Source of the DNA: Alphaproteobacteria bacterium
GTDB taxonomy: Bacteria > Pseudomonadota > Alphaproteobacteria > CACIAM-22H2
Assembly: GCA_016124335.1 (NCBI GenBank)
Contig: WGNX01000011.1
Coordinates: 62,001 to 126,000, forward strand
Length of the DNA stretch: 64,000 nucleotides
Reading direction: 5' to 3'
Shown piece by piece: positions 20,105 to 32,083 of the stretch; within the stretch, counting starts at the first letter, position 1; the number at the start of each line of letters is the position of its first letter. A model generated the notes under the pieces. It was not told the DNA's origin and ran no database searches. It saw only the letters and a program-made list of their open reading frames with translations. A program made the translations under genes and the position numbers.

Positions 20105-21052
20105 TTGCTCGGTAAGCGTAGCACCAAGCCCCGGACGATCGCGCAGCGGACCCTCAAGGGGCCGATCGCGTGCACGGGCACGGGCCTGCATTCCGGCCGC
20201 AAGGTCGAGATGCTGCTGCTGCCGGCCGCCCCCAATCACGGCATCGTCTTCCGCCGGCGCGACATTCCCGGCGAGAACGGCGTGCTGAAGGCCGATTTCC
20301 GCAACGTGCGCGACACGCGCATGTGCTCCATGCTTGCCAACGACGCGGGCACGCGCATCGGCACGGTCGAACATCTCATGGCCGCCCTTTACGGCGCCGA
20401 GATCGACAACCTGACCGTCGAACTGGATGCCGACGAAGTGCCGGTCATGGATGGTTCCTCGGCGCCGTTCCTCTTCCTCGTCGACTGCGCAGGCACGATC
20501 GAACAGGCGGCCCCCCGCCGCGCGATCGAGGTGCTCGAGCCCGTGACGATCGAGGACGGCGACGCGCGCATCACGCTGGCGCCCGGCGCCGGCTTCGCCG
20601 CCGAATTCGAGATCGATTTCAAGAACGCCGCCATCGGCCGCCAGACGATCCGCATGGGCCTCGAGCCCGGCGCGTTTCGCCGCGAAATCGCGCGCGCGCG
20701 CACTTTCGGCTTCGAGCACGAGGTCGCCTCGCTGCGTGCGATGGGGCTTGCACGCGGCGGCTCGCTCGACAACGCGGTCGTCGTCTCGGGCGAGCGCATC
20801 CTCAACGAGGACGGGCTGCGCTTCGAGGACGAGTTCGTGCGCCACAAGATCCTCGATCTCGTGGGCGACTTCTACCTCGCCGGCGCCCCGATCCTGGGCG
20901 ACGTGCGCGCCACGCGCACCGGCCACCGCCACAACAACGCCCTTCTGCACGCCCTCCTCGCCCGGCCCGAGGCCTGGCGCTGGACCGAAATGACCGCCGA
21001 GACGTATGCCGGGGCGCTGGCAGATGCGCGGCTGGGCCACGCGTCGGATTGA
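20105..21052 (+). CDS. lpxC: UDP-3-O-acyl-N-acetylglucosamine deacetylase
   Basis: This 315-residue zinc deacetylase catalyses the committed step of lipid A synthesis. It has QRTLKGPIACTGTGLHSGRKV, the zinc histidine in GTVEHLMAALYG, VPVMDGSSAPF, and FVRHKILDLVGDFYLAG with the second His and the Asp, then RTGHRHNNALLHALL. The start is TTG at 20105: GGAG (20093-20096) is 8 nt upstream and it leaves only about a dozen residues before the family start. A TTG at 20063 would add 14 unlike residues. Its presence implies a lipopolysaccharide-bearing outer membrane. Confidence 0.96.
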   Translation: MLGKRSTKPRTIAQRTLKGPIACTGTGLHSGRKVEMLLLPAAPNHGIVFRRRDIPGENGVLKADFRNVRDTRMCSMLANDAGTRIGTVEHLMAALYGAEIDNLTVELDADEVPVMDGSSAPFLFLVDCAGTIEQAAPRRAIEVLEPVTIEDGDARITLAPGAGFAAEFEIDFKNAAIGRQTIRMGLEPGAFRREIARARTFGFEHEVASLRAMGLARGGSLDNAVVVSGERILNEDGLRFEDEFVRHKILDLVGDFYLAGAPILGDVRATRTGHRHNNALLHALLARPEAWRWTEMTAETYAGALADARLGHASD

Positions 21053-21107
21053 CGCCGGGCCGCCGGGCGGGGCTGAAATTCCCCCGCCGATCCCCTATAT
21101 TCAGGCC

Positions 21108-21956
21108 ATGACCGCGCCCCGCGCCGCCCGACCGATTCGCATTGCCGCAGCCCTTGCCCTGGCGCTTGCCGGGGCGGGCCTCGGCGCGTGCAGCAGCGGC
21201 AACGACGAGGAAGCCTACGTCGAGAAGCCGGTCGAGGAGCTTTACAACAACGCCGTCAACGCGATGTCGTCGGGCCAGTACAAGCGCGCGGCCAAGCTGT
21301 TCGACGAGGTCGAGCGCCAGCACCCCTATTCGGTCTGGGCCACACGCGCCAACCTGCAGGCAGCCTATGCGCACTACCAGGCCAACAAGTACGACGACGC
21401 GATCGTGGCGCTGGACCGCTTCATCCAGCTGAACCCGTCCAACCGCGACGTGGCCTATGCCTATTACCTGAAGGCGCTTTGCAGCTACGAACAGATCACC
21501 GACGTGGCGCGCGACGCGCGCATGACCGAACAGTCGCTGCAGGCCCTTCAGGAAGTGGTGCGCCGCTTCCCCGACACATCCTATGCGCGCGACGCACGCG
21601 TGAAGATCGACCTGACCTACGACCATCTCGCGGGCAAGGAGATGGAGGTGGGGCGCTTCTACCTCAAGCGCGGCCAGTGGCTTGCGGCGATCAACCGTTT
21701 CCGCAACGTGGTCGAGAAATACCAGACCACCAGCCACGTGCCCGAGGCGCTGCACCGGCTCGTGGAATGCTACATGGCGCTTGGCCTCGTGGACGAGGCG
21801 CGCCGTTCGGCGGCCGTGCTCGGCCACAACTATCCGGGCAGTTCGTGGTACCGGGATTCCTACGCGCTGGTGGGTACGGGCGAGCTTCCGAAGGAAGAGA
21901 ATGCCGGCCTCGTCTCGCGCACGCTCAACGCGATCAATCCGCTCAATCTTTTCTGA
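21108..21956 (+). CDS. bamD: Outer membrane assembly lipoprotein BamD
   Basis: This 282-residue lipoprotein of the BAM complex folds beta-barrel proteins into the outer membrane. The signal peptide ends in the lipobox LGAC with Cys28. Five TPR-like repeats follow (first: LYNNAVNAMSSGQYKRAAKLFDEVERQHPYSVWA), with ADRQ-type loops and the family's SSWYRDSYAL near the end. The ATG at 21108 gives a proper signal peptide. It lies between lpxC and recN, the usual alphaproteobacterial order. Confidence 0.95.
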   Translation: MTAPRAARPIRIAAALALALAGAGLGACSSGNDEEAYVEKPVEELYNNAVNAMSSGQYKRAAKLFDEVERQHPYSVWATRANLQAAYAHYQANKYDDAIVALDRFIQLNPSNRDVAYAYYLKALCSYEQITDVARDARMTEQSLQALQEVVRRFPDTSYARDARVKIDLTYDHLAGKEMEVGRFYLKRGQWLAAINRFRNVVEKYQTTSHVPEALHRLVECYMALGLVDEARRSAAVLGHNYPGSSWYRDSYALVGTGELPKEENAGLVSRTLNAINPLNLF

Positions 21957-21989
21957 AATCCGGCCCGAATTTCTAGGAATATTTAACGA

Positions 21990-22026
21990 GAACAATTTGA
22001 CAACATCCATCGGGCGACGTTAGCCT
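21990..22026 (+). promoter_or_regulatory. recN promoter with LexA-like half-site pair
   Basis: TTGACA (21997-22002) is followed after 18 nt by TAGCCT (22021-22026). GAAC-N7-CAAC at 21990-22004 matches seven of eight positions of the alphaproteobacterial LexA box (GTTC-N7-GTTC, read on the other strand) and covers the -35. An SOS promoter for recN is the natural interpretation; the -10 is weak. Confidence 0.5.
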
Positions 22027-22061
22027 TCGGGACCATTCCTGACCGGTTCCGGAGTCCCGCC

Positions 22062-25981
<3,920 letters not shown>

Positions 25982-25991
25982 GAGAACGGTC

Positions 25992-26080
25992 ATGCCCGGG
26001 CTTGACCCGGGCATCCACGACTTGATGGTCGAGCGCCGAAAGTCACAAAAGCCGTGGACCCCCGGGTCAGGCCCGGGGGT
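25992..26080. repeat. Paired palindromic repeat (REP-like), locus A
   Basis: There are two 23-nt hairpins: ATGCCCGGG-N5-CCCGGGCAT at 25992-26014 and ACCCCCGGG-N5-CCCGGGGGT at 26058-26080. CCACG after the first and CGTGG before the second bring them together as an outer inverted repeat. A third half-copy (CGCCCGGGCTTGA) follows near 26093. The same units recur at loci B and C. Confidence 0.85.
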
Positions 26081-26121
26081 GACGAGAAAACCGCGCCCGG
26101 GCTTGACGGCGGAGAGAGAGT

Positions 26122-26850
26122 TCAGCGCTGTGCGCCCACCATCAGGAACATCGGGCGCTCGATTTCTTTCGCGAGGTCGGGGCGCGCGGCGACCTGTTCT
26201 TGCGTCGGCGCGAATTCGCCCACGCGCCGGATCGCGAAGCCCGCATCGATCAACGCATTCAGCGTCGTCGCCACCGTGCGGTGATGCTTGAGCACGCCCT
26301 TGGCGAACCAGTCGGTGCGCCGTTCGCCCTCGCGCGAATAGCCGTTCACGGGCCAGGCCAGCGTGCCGTCGGCGTCGGCCTGCCATTGCGCATTTTCAGC
26401 CGCCATATAGACCGGATGCTCGATCGTGAACACCAGATGCCCGCCAGGTGCGAGGGCCGTGTGGAGCGTGCGCGCGAGCCGCGCGAAATCGGCCACGTAA
26501 TGGAAGGTGAGCGAACTGAACGCCACGTCGAAGGCGCCCGCCGGCAGGTCGAGCGTGTCGAGATCGGCGATGCGGTATTCGATTGCCGGATCGGCGGTGG
26601 TTTCCTTCGCACGCGCGATCATGTTCTCGGAAAGGTCGAGGCCGAGCACGGCGGCGGCCCCGTTCTCGCGCATCCAGCGCGCGACCCAGCCGAAGCCGCA
26701 GCCCAGATCGACCGCGCGCAACCCCTTCATCGCGGGCAGCATCGCGCGCACGGCCGGCCATTCCGGTGCGCCGTCGAGCCCCTTCACCTGCCGCGGCATC
26801 TGCCGGTAGCCCGCGAAGAATTCCGGATTGTCGTAGACGTTCTGCGCCAC
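26122..26850 (-). CDS. Class I SAM-dependent methyltransferase
   Basis: The 242-residue protein has motif I VDLGCGFGWVARW, motif II-like VLGLDLSENMIARA, DLDTLDLPAGAFDVAFSSLTFHYV and the post-motif LAPGGHLVFTIEHP. These make a Methyltransf_11 fold; the substrate is unknown. The GTG start at 26850 is preceded by GGAGGAG. The gene is enclosed by paired palindromic repeats on both sides (loci A and B) and points away from ligA, so it is probably transcribed alone. UbiE-like or antibiotic-type methylation are both possible and cannot be separated from sequence. Confidence 0.8.
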   Translation of the reverse strand: MAQNVYDNPEFFAGYRQMPRQVKGLDGAPEWPAVRAMLPAMKGLRAVDLGCGFGWVARWMRENGAAAVLGLDLSENMIARAKETTADPAIEYRIADLDTLDLPAGAFDVAFSSLTFHYVADFARLARTLHTALAPGGHLVFTIEHPVYMAAENAQWQADADGTLAWPVNGYSREGERRTDWFAKGVLKHHRTVATTLNALIDAGFAIRRVGEFAPTQEQVAARPDLAKEIERPMFLMVGAQR

Positions 26851-26864
26851 TGCTCCTCCGCATC

Positions 26865-26917
26865 ACCCCCGGGCTCGACCCGGGGGTCCAGGGGATGCCC
26901 GGGTCAGGCCCGGGCAT
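26865..26917. repeat. Paired palindromic repeat (REP-like), locus B
   Basis: ACCCCCGGG-N5-CCCGGGGGT (26865-26887) and ATGCCCGGG-N5-CCCGGGCAT (26895-26917) are separated by only 7 nt. They are the same two hairpin types as at locus A in the opposite order, just upstream of the methyltransferase start. Confidence 0.85.
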
Positions 26918-26928
26918 GACGTTGAAAT

Positions 26929-28989
26929 CTATATCCGAGCCGTCGCCGCCTCGAGCCAGCCGCGCGTCTGCTCGTCGACGAGCGGGCCGATCTCGGCGAG
27001 CACGCGCGCGTGGTAGGCATCAAGCCAGTCGCGTTCGCCCGCGTCGAGCAGGTCGCGCGCGACGAGGTGGCGGTCGATGGGGGCAAGCGTCAGCGTTTCG
27101 AAGCCCAGCATCGGGCGTTCGGCTCCCGGAATCGGATCGGCCTCGCGCACGGCGACGAGATTCTCGATGCGGATGCCGTAGGCGCCGGTCTTGTAGTAGC
27201 CGGGCTCGTTGGAAACGATCATGCCCGGCTGAAGCGCCACGGAGTTGGGCATCTTGGAAATGCGGTGCGGCCCCTCATGCACCGAAAGATACGAGCCCAC
27301 GCCGTGGCCCGTGCCGTGGTCGTAATCGAGGCCCACGTCCCACAGCGCGCGCCGGGCAAGCGTGTCGAGCTGCGAACCCGACGTGCCCTTGGGAAAACGC
27401 GCGCGCGCGATGGCGATATGGCCCTTCAGCACGCGCGTGAAACGGTCCTTCTGTTCCTCGCTGGCCTTGCCCACGGCCATGGTGCGCGTCACGTCGGTCG
27501 TGCCGTCGGGATACTGGGCGCCGGAATCGAGCAGGAAAAGCATGTCGGGTTCGAGCCGGCGCGAGGTCGCGGGCGTCGAGCGGTAGTGAACGATGGCTCC
27601 GTTGGGACCGGCGCCGGAAATCGTGTCGAAGCTCGTGTCGCGCAGGTCGCCGCCAGCACGGCGGAATTCCATCAGCTTGTCGGAGACGGCGATCTCGTCC
27701 CACTTGCCGGTCGGCGCCTCGCGGGAAAGCCACGCCAGGAAGCGCACGAGGGCAGCACCGTCGCGCACATGGGCCGCGCGTGCGCCGGCCAGCTCGCGTT
27801 CGTTCTTGCAGGCCTTGGGCAGCGCGCACGGGCACACGTCGCGCACCAGCACGGCGCCCGTGCCCGCAAGGCGCTGGTCGATCCACGCCGCCGCCGTCAG
27901 CCGGTCGGTCAGCACGCGGGCCTTGGCCTTGCCCAAGAATTCAAGCCCAGAGCCAAGCGCGGCGGGCGGGCGCACCTCGACGCTGTTGCCCAGATGGATC
28001 TTCGTTTCCGGCAGCAACTTGCGTTCGTCCATGTAGAGTTCGAGCGGGCGGTTCCCGTCGGCCCGCACCACCGCGAAACCCAGCGCCAGCGGCGTGTGCG
28101 GCACGTCGCCGCCGCGGATATTGAGCAGCCAGGCAAGGCTGTCGGGCGCGCTGATGACGGCGGCATCGAGCCCGTCGCGCTTCAGCCTGGCGGCAAGCTC
28201 GGCGCGCTTCTCGTGCATCGACTTGCCGGCGAATTCGAGCGGATGCGGGCGCGCGGGCGAGATCGGCGGCGGCGGCTGGTCCTGCCAGACGGCATCGACG
28301 GGGTTGTCGGAAAGCGCGACCAGCTCGGCCCCCGCCTTCTCGCAGGCGAGCCGCATCCGGTCGGCCGAATCGCTGGAATGGAGCCACGGGTCGTAGCCGA
28401 TGCGGCCGCCCCTGGGCGCGTTTTCGGCAAGCCATTCGTGCGGCGGCTCGTCGACAAGATGGCGATAGGCGAACAGCTTGCCGTCGACCTGCGTTTTGAC
28501 CTGCAACGTATAGCGCCCGTCGACGAACATCGCGGCCTTGTCGGCCAGCACGATGCACGCACCCGCCGAACCGGTGAAGCCTGTCAGCCAAAGGAGCCGT
28601 TCGGCGCGCGGGCTCACATATTCGCCCTGATGCTCGTCGCCGCGCGGCAGCACGAAGCCGGCAAGCTTGCGCGCGGCGAGTTCGGCGCGAAGCGCATCGA
28701 TGCGTTCGCGCGCCGACTTGCCGTGCGTTCGATCGCCATCGCGTGCGGCCGCCATTTCGGCGGCAAGCGCATCGAGCTGGGCGGCAAGCGCGTCGCTTGG
28801 GGCCGCGGCAACAAGCGCATGCCACGCACGTGTATCCAGCGCCGGCGGTGCCGCAAGAATGCCGGCCACGAGCGCGCGGATTTCGGCAGGCGAACGGGTC
28901 GATCCGTTCTTGGCAAGCAGGGTCTTCAGCGCGTCATCGCCCTGATAGTTCATTCGGCACACGGACTTGGCGGGGGAGGATTCATTCAT
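26929..28989 (-). CDS. pepP: Xaa-Pro aminopeptidase (aminopeptidase P, M24B)
   Basis: The protein has 686 residues and three parts. A leader of about 75 residues is followed by two creatinase-type N-terminal domains (LAGFVLPRGDEHQGEYVSPRAERLLWLTGFTGSAG; DAAVISAPDSLAWLLNIRGGD). The pita-bread M24 catalytic domain has metal ligands in LLDSGAQYPDGTTDVTRT, GTGHGVGSYLSVHEGP, SNEPGYY and GIRIENL. It releases N-terminal residues preceding proline, and the layout matches the long eukaryote-like APP1 type common in alphaproteobacteria. An in-frame ATG at 28953 is an alternative start; neither has a clear ribosome binding site. It is transcribed alone. Confidence 0.9.
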   Translation of the reverse strand: MNESSPAKSVCRMNYQGDDALKTLLAKNGSTRSPAEIRALVAGILAAPPALDTRAWHALVAAAPSDALAAQLDALAAEMAAARDGDRTHGKSARERIDALRAELAARKLAGFVLPRGDEHQGEYVSPRAERLLWLTGFTGSAGACIVLADKAAMFVDGRYTLQVKTQVDGKLFAYRHLVDEPPHEWLAENAPRGGRIGYDPWLHSSDSADRMRLACEKAGAELVALSDNPVDAVWQDQPPPPISPARPHPLEFAGKSMHEKRAELAARLKRDGLDAAVISAPDSLAWLLNIRGGDVPHTPLALGFAVVRADGNRPLELYMDERKLLPETKIHLGNSVEVRPPAALGSGLEFLGKAKARVLTDRLTAAAWIDQRLAGTGAVLVRDVCPCALPKACKNERELAGARAAHVRDGAALVRFLAWLSREAPTGKWDEIAVSDKLMEFRRAGGDLRDTSFDTISGAGPNGAIVHYRSTPATSRRLEPDMLFLLDSGAQYPDGTTDVTRTMAVGKASEEQKDRFTRVLKGHIAIARARFPKGTSGSQLDTLARRALWDVGLDYDHGTGHGVGSYLSVHEGPHRISKMPNSVALQPGMIVSNEPGYYKTGAYGIRIENLVAVREADPIPGAERPMLGFETLTLAPIDRHLVARDLLDAGERDWLDAYHARVLAEIGPLVDEQTRGWLEAATARI

Positions 28990-29089
28990 AAGGCGGCGCA
29001 GGATATCGGCTGGCGGACGCAGGCCAGCCCTGCAAATTTTGACAAGAATTTGGCAATTCCATGCGTTTCATGCATTGCTGCGGCGCACT

Positions 29090-29103
29090 ATTAACCCGTT
29101 AAT
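29090..29103. promoter_or_regulatory. Palindrome ATTAAC-CC-GTTAAT ahead of the DUF1127 gene
   Basis: A perfect 6-bp inverted repeat around CC lies 99 nt before the DUF1127 start, in the divergent gap with the aminopeptidase gene. It could be an operator for either gene. TTAACC resembles a CtrA half-site, but the TTAA-N7-TTAA spacing is not present. Confidence 0.35.
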
Positions 29104-29202
29104 TCCAGCAAAAGCGCGATTACATTGCCCTTGTTCGTTCGTACGCGACTGAACGGCCCGATTGGCGGGCCCCCGCGCCGAACGTCGATGGAGAAGAGAA
29201 TT

Positions 29203-29508
29203 ATGTCCGCCACCCATGTTTCGCCCACCCTTTATGGCCGTGGTTCCGAGAAGGCCGACGGGTTCGGCGCGATCGGTGCTGGCCTGAAGAAGCTGTTCGC
29301 GCGCATCAAGGGCTGGAACGAGCGTCGCGCCACGTTCCTTGAGCTTGAAGCGCTCGACGACCGCATCCTGGCCGACATCGGTCTGACCCGCGGCGAGATC
29401 GCCCAGGTCGCCGCCGGCCACTACGTCCGCAGCCATCAGGACGGCTACAAGGTCGTCTCGATCCCGACCCCGGCCAACACGGCCGGTCAGGAAGCCCGCG
29501 CGGCCTGA
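29203..29508 (+). CDS. DUF1127 small protein
   Basis: The 101-residue protein carries the DUF1127 motif WNERRATFLELEALDDRILADIGLTRGEIAQVA at about residues 40-70. Members are small arginine-rich proteins; in other alphaproteobacteria they have been tied to RNA turnover and phosphate or carbon homeostasis. The ATG at 29203 was chosen over upstream in-frame starts because GGAGAAG (29190-29196) sits at proper distance. A strong terminator follows, so it is a single-gene unit. The molecular role here is not known. Confidence 0.85.
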   Translation: MSATHVSPTLYGRGSEKADGFGAIGAGLKKLFARIKGWNERRATFLELEALDDRILADIGLTRGEIAQVAAGHYVRSHQDGYKVVSIPTPANTAGQEARAA

Positions 29509-29543
29509 TCCGCCCCGCAAATCTGCGGCTTCCGCCGATGGTG

Positions 29544-29580
29544 AACGGCGGCCCGTCCCCCCGGGTCGCCGTTTTCTTTT
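29544..29580 (+). terminator. Rho-independent terminator after the DUF1127 gene
   Basis: AACGGCG/CGCCGTT and CCCG/CGGG stack into a 12-position stem around a short C-rich loop, followed by TTTTCTTTT. This is one of the strongest terminators in the window. Confidence 0.88.
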
Positions 29581-29603
29581 CGTGAACATGGTATAGCGTC
29601 GGC

Positions 29604-30062
29604 ATGGACGAGATCCGCTTCCGCCGCGCCGCGCGCGACGACCTTCCCGCCATCGTGCGCCTGCTGGCCGACGATGCGCTGGGTGCCGGCCGCGAAGACC
29701 CGAGCGAGCCCGTGAACCCCGCCTACGTCGCCGCATTCGAGGCGATGGACCGCGACCCGAACCAGTTCCTTGCGGTCGCCGAGGCGGCCGGCGAAATCGT
29801 CGGCTGCATGCAGATCACCTACATTCCCGGCCTGTCGCGTACCGGCATGTGGCGCGGCCAGATCGAAAGCGTGCGCATCGCGCGCGCGCGGCGCGGCAGC
29901 GGGCTCGGCCGGCAGATGTTCGAATTCGCGATCGCCGAATGCCGCAAACGCGGCTGCGGGCTGGTGCAGCTGACGACCGACGCCGCGCGCAAGGACGCGC
30001 AAGGTTTCTACGACGCGCTCGGCTTCAAGCCGAGCCATGTGGGCATGAAGCTCGCGCTTTAG
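29604..30062 (+). CDS. GNAT-family N-acetyltransferase
   Basis: The 152-residue protein has the GNAT fold: FRRAARDDLPAIVRLLADD at the N-terminus, FLAVAEAAGEIVGCMQITYIPGLS, the acetyl-CoA loop RIARARRGSGLGRQMFEFAIAECRKRGC, and AQGFYDALGFKPSHVGMKL at the end. The substrate (small amine, antibiotic or protein N-terminus) cannot be inferred. It is preceded by a terminator and faces the PAS_5 gene convergently with a gap of 7 nt. Confidence 0.85.
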   Translation: MDEIRFRRAARDDLPAIVRLLADDALGAGREDPSEPVNPAYVAAFEAMDRDPNQFLAVAEAAGEIVGCMQITYIPGLSRTGMWRGQIESVRIARARRGSGLGRQMFEFAIAECRKRGCGLVQLTTDAARKDAQGFYDALGFKPSHVGMKLAL

Positions 30063-30069
30063 CGGCAGG

Positions 30070-30591
30070 CTAGATCGTCGTGCCGTCGCGCATCGTGCAG
30101 ACCGACAGGTTCAGCACCATCGCGACATTGCCTTCGCCGTCGCAGAGCGGCAGCGAAAGCCGCTCGACTCGCGTGATCTCGTTGGGCGTGTGCGACTTCG
30201 GCACCTTCGTGATGCTCCAGGCGGGCATGGCCTCGCGCACGACGCCTTCGAGGCTGCGCCCCAGTGCGGTCTGCGCGAGATCGGGAAAATCGGCATCGAG
30301 ATAAAGGCCCGTCGCATCGATGTTGCGCGCCTTGGTCACGCCCGTGCCGACAAGCCGGTAGCGGAAGCGGCCGCTCGCGCATTCCCAGTCGGCCAGCCAC
30401 AGGTTCGGCAGCAGCTTTGGAATGTCGACCGGGTCGATGTCCGCGCGCGTCGGCCGCCTTCCCGTGTTCCGGTAGACGCCGATCCAATAGTCCCAGAGCG
30501 CCGCGACCTTCCAGTGTCGGGCTGCCGGAAAAGGCGGCGAGGGTAACGAAGGGCTGTCCACCGCAAGGTCTCGAACGTCCGCCGTCGTCAA
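30070..30591 (-). CDS. PAS_5 domain protein
   Basis: The 173-residue protein matches the alphaproteobacterial PAS_5 family. Signs are ALWDYWIGVYRNTGRRPTRADIDPVDIPKLLPNLWLADWE, FRYRLVGTGVTKARNIDATGLYLD, and the C-terminal strands VERLSLPLCDGEGNVAMVLNLSVC. It is a stand-alone sensory-type domain with no output domain, so it may work by protein contact. The start is TTG at 30591 with AAGGAG 10 nt upstream. The upstream spacer (30592-30697) is AT-rich and holds no other gene. Confidence 0.75.
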   Translation of the reverse strand: MTTADVRDLAVDSPSLPSPPFPAARHWKVAALWDYWIGVYRNTGRRPTRADIDPVDIPKLLPNLWLADWECASGRFRYRLVGTGVTKARNIDATGLYLDADFPDLAQTALGRSLEGVVREAMPAWSITKVPKSHTPNEITRVERLSLPLCDGEGNVAMVLNLSVCTMRDGTTI

Positions 30592-30697
30592 AGAGGTGAG
30601 TCTCCTTGTATGACAGTGGGATATTCACGAGTCTGCCATCAGAATAATTAATAATCCACTACTACGTACGGTAGATAATTATTACGCATCGTGCGAC

Positions 30698-31633
30698 TCA
30701 GGCAGCCGCCGAAACGCCCTTTTCCGCCTGTTCGACAAGGGTTTCGATGCGGTCGAGCAGCGGCTCGAAATGGTCGAGTTCGGCTTCGACCTCGGCATTC
30801 GTGGCCTGGAGCTTCGCAAGCGTCTCGGCCGTCTGTGCCAGCGCCTGTTCCTTGTCGATCGCATGGGCGGCGGCAGCTTCGAAACGCTGCTGCGCTTCGG
30901 CGATCTGCGCTTCGGCAGCTTCCGCGCGCGTACGCGCCTCGGCGAGCCGGGCGGCCGTCGTCTCGTTTTCGGCCTTCGCGGCGGCAAGATCGCTCTCGAG
31001 CTTCCCGTTCGCTTCCCTGGCGGCGGCAAGATCGCCTTCCAGCGTACCGGCGCGCGCCTGCGCGTCGATCGCGCGCGCGTCGGCATCGGCCGCCGCACCG
31101 TGCGCGTCGGCAAGCTCGGCCTCGAGCGATGCCAGCCGCGCCGCCGAAGCGCCCGCCTCGGTCTGCGCGCGCGACAGCTTCGCCTCAAGCTCGGCGATGC
31201 GCCGCGTCATCTCCTCGGCCTTGGCGATCCAGCTCTGCGTGGCGGCTTCCGCGCGCGCGCGCGAATCCTCGGCGGCTTTCGTCTCGTGGCGCGCGGTTTC
31301 GGCCGCTTCGCGTTCACGCTGGAACAGCGCTTCGGCGGTAGCCTGCCTTGCCTTCGCGTCCTCGGCCGCCTGAACGAGTGCCGGATCGACGATCGTGCGC
31401 GGCGGCGCGTTGCGGATCTCTTCCAGCTCGTCGTAGGCGCCGGCAAGCTCGTCGCCGAGATTGAGTGCGGCCAGCAGCATCAGGCGCGCGTCGCCCGCCT
31501 GCCCGACCTGCGCGACGATCTCGCGCACCTTCTCGTCGACATAGCGCCCGATATCCTCGACGCGGCTTTCGCGCCCGTCGTCGCACACGATGGGATAGTC
31601 GCGGCCGTTGACGCGAACGACGATCTGGCTCAT
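30698..31633 (-). CDS. zapA: Cell division protein ZapA with a very long coiled-coil extension
   Basis: The first 75 or so residues are a typical ZapA: VVRVNGRDYPIVCDDGRESRVEDIGRYVDEKVREI, then AGDARLMLLAALNLGDELA. ZapA tetramers bundle FtsZ filaments. Canonical ZapA is about 100-130 residues; here the frame continues to 311, nearly all Ala/Glu/Arg heptad-like coiled coil with one short turn (NAPPRTIVDPAL). The tail may act as a longer spacer in the Z-ring or replace ZapB. No frameshift sign is visible. It is preceded in the same direction by a small coiled-coil gene 22 nt away. Confidence 0.85.
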   Translation of the reverse strand: MSQIVVRVNGRDYPIVCDDGRESRVEDIGRYVDEKVREIVAQVGQAGDARLMLLAALNLGDELAGAYDELEEIRNAPPRTIVDPALVQAAEDAKARQATAEALFQREREAAETARHETKAAEDSRARAEAATQSWIAKAEEMTRRIAELEAKLSRAQTEAGASAARLASLEAELADAHGAAADADARAIDAQARAGTLEGDLAAAREANGKLESDLAAAKAENETTAARLAEARTRAEAAEAQIAEAQQRFEAAAAHAIDKEQALAQTAETLAKLQATNAEVEAELDHFEPLLDRIETLVEQAEKGVSAAA

Positions 31634-31655
31634 CGCGCTACTCCTTCCCGGCCTC

Positions 31656-31880
31656 TCAGGCCGTGCCGGCCTTCAGCTTTTCGATCGCCTTGTCGAGACG
31701 CGCCTCGACCTGGTCGGCCAGCGCCGACAGGGCTTCATGATCGGTCTTGAGTTTCGCAAGCTCGGCTTCGGCGGCTTCCGCGCGCGCGCGCAGCGCCGAC
31801 TCGGATTTGACGCGCGCCTCGAGGGCTGATTCGAGGCGCTGGACGGCGGCGGTAAGGCGTTCGAGCGAAGGCGAAGTCAT
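31656..31880 (-). CDS. Small coiled-coil protein (DUF4164-like), zapA partner gene
   Basis: The 74-residue protein is almost wholly helical and of coiled-coil type ([62 protein letters not shown]). Position and character match the DUF4164 proteins found upstream of zapA in alphaproteobacteria, and it resembles ZapB in style though not demonstrably in sequence. Co-transcription with zapA is likely; a role at the Z-ring is inferred from context only. Confidence 0.7.
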   Translation of the reverse strand: MTSPSLERLTAAVQRLESALEARVKSESALRARAEAAEAELAKLKTDHEALSALADQVEARLDKAIEKLKAGTA

Positions 31881-32083
31881 GTTCGTGGCGTGCTTTCCAG
31901 GTGAACCAAGTTGCGTTGCGATTGCGGCACCTTAAGGGCCGATTCCGAGTCGCGACAACGTCCTTGTCCGTGGCCCCCCGCCCCCGCAAAGCCGGCAGGG
32001 TTGACGGGGCACCCGGCGGCCTGCATGTTCCGCCCGTTTTTCGGGTCTTCCCGACCCCTCGCATTGCCAAAGAAGTGAGCCGG

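Noticed and set aside
29049-29063. Sigma-54 promoter (TGGCA ... ATGC) upstream of the DUF1127 gene
   Set aside because: The GG to GC distance is one base short of the strict sigma-54 requirement.
30592-30697. 6S RNA next to zapA
   Set aside because: The gap after zapA is only about 106 nt, AT-rich, and lacks the long central-bubble hairpin of 6S RNA.
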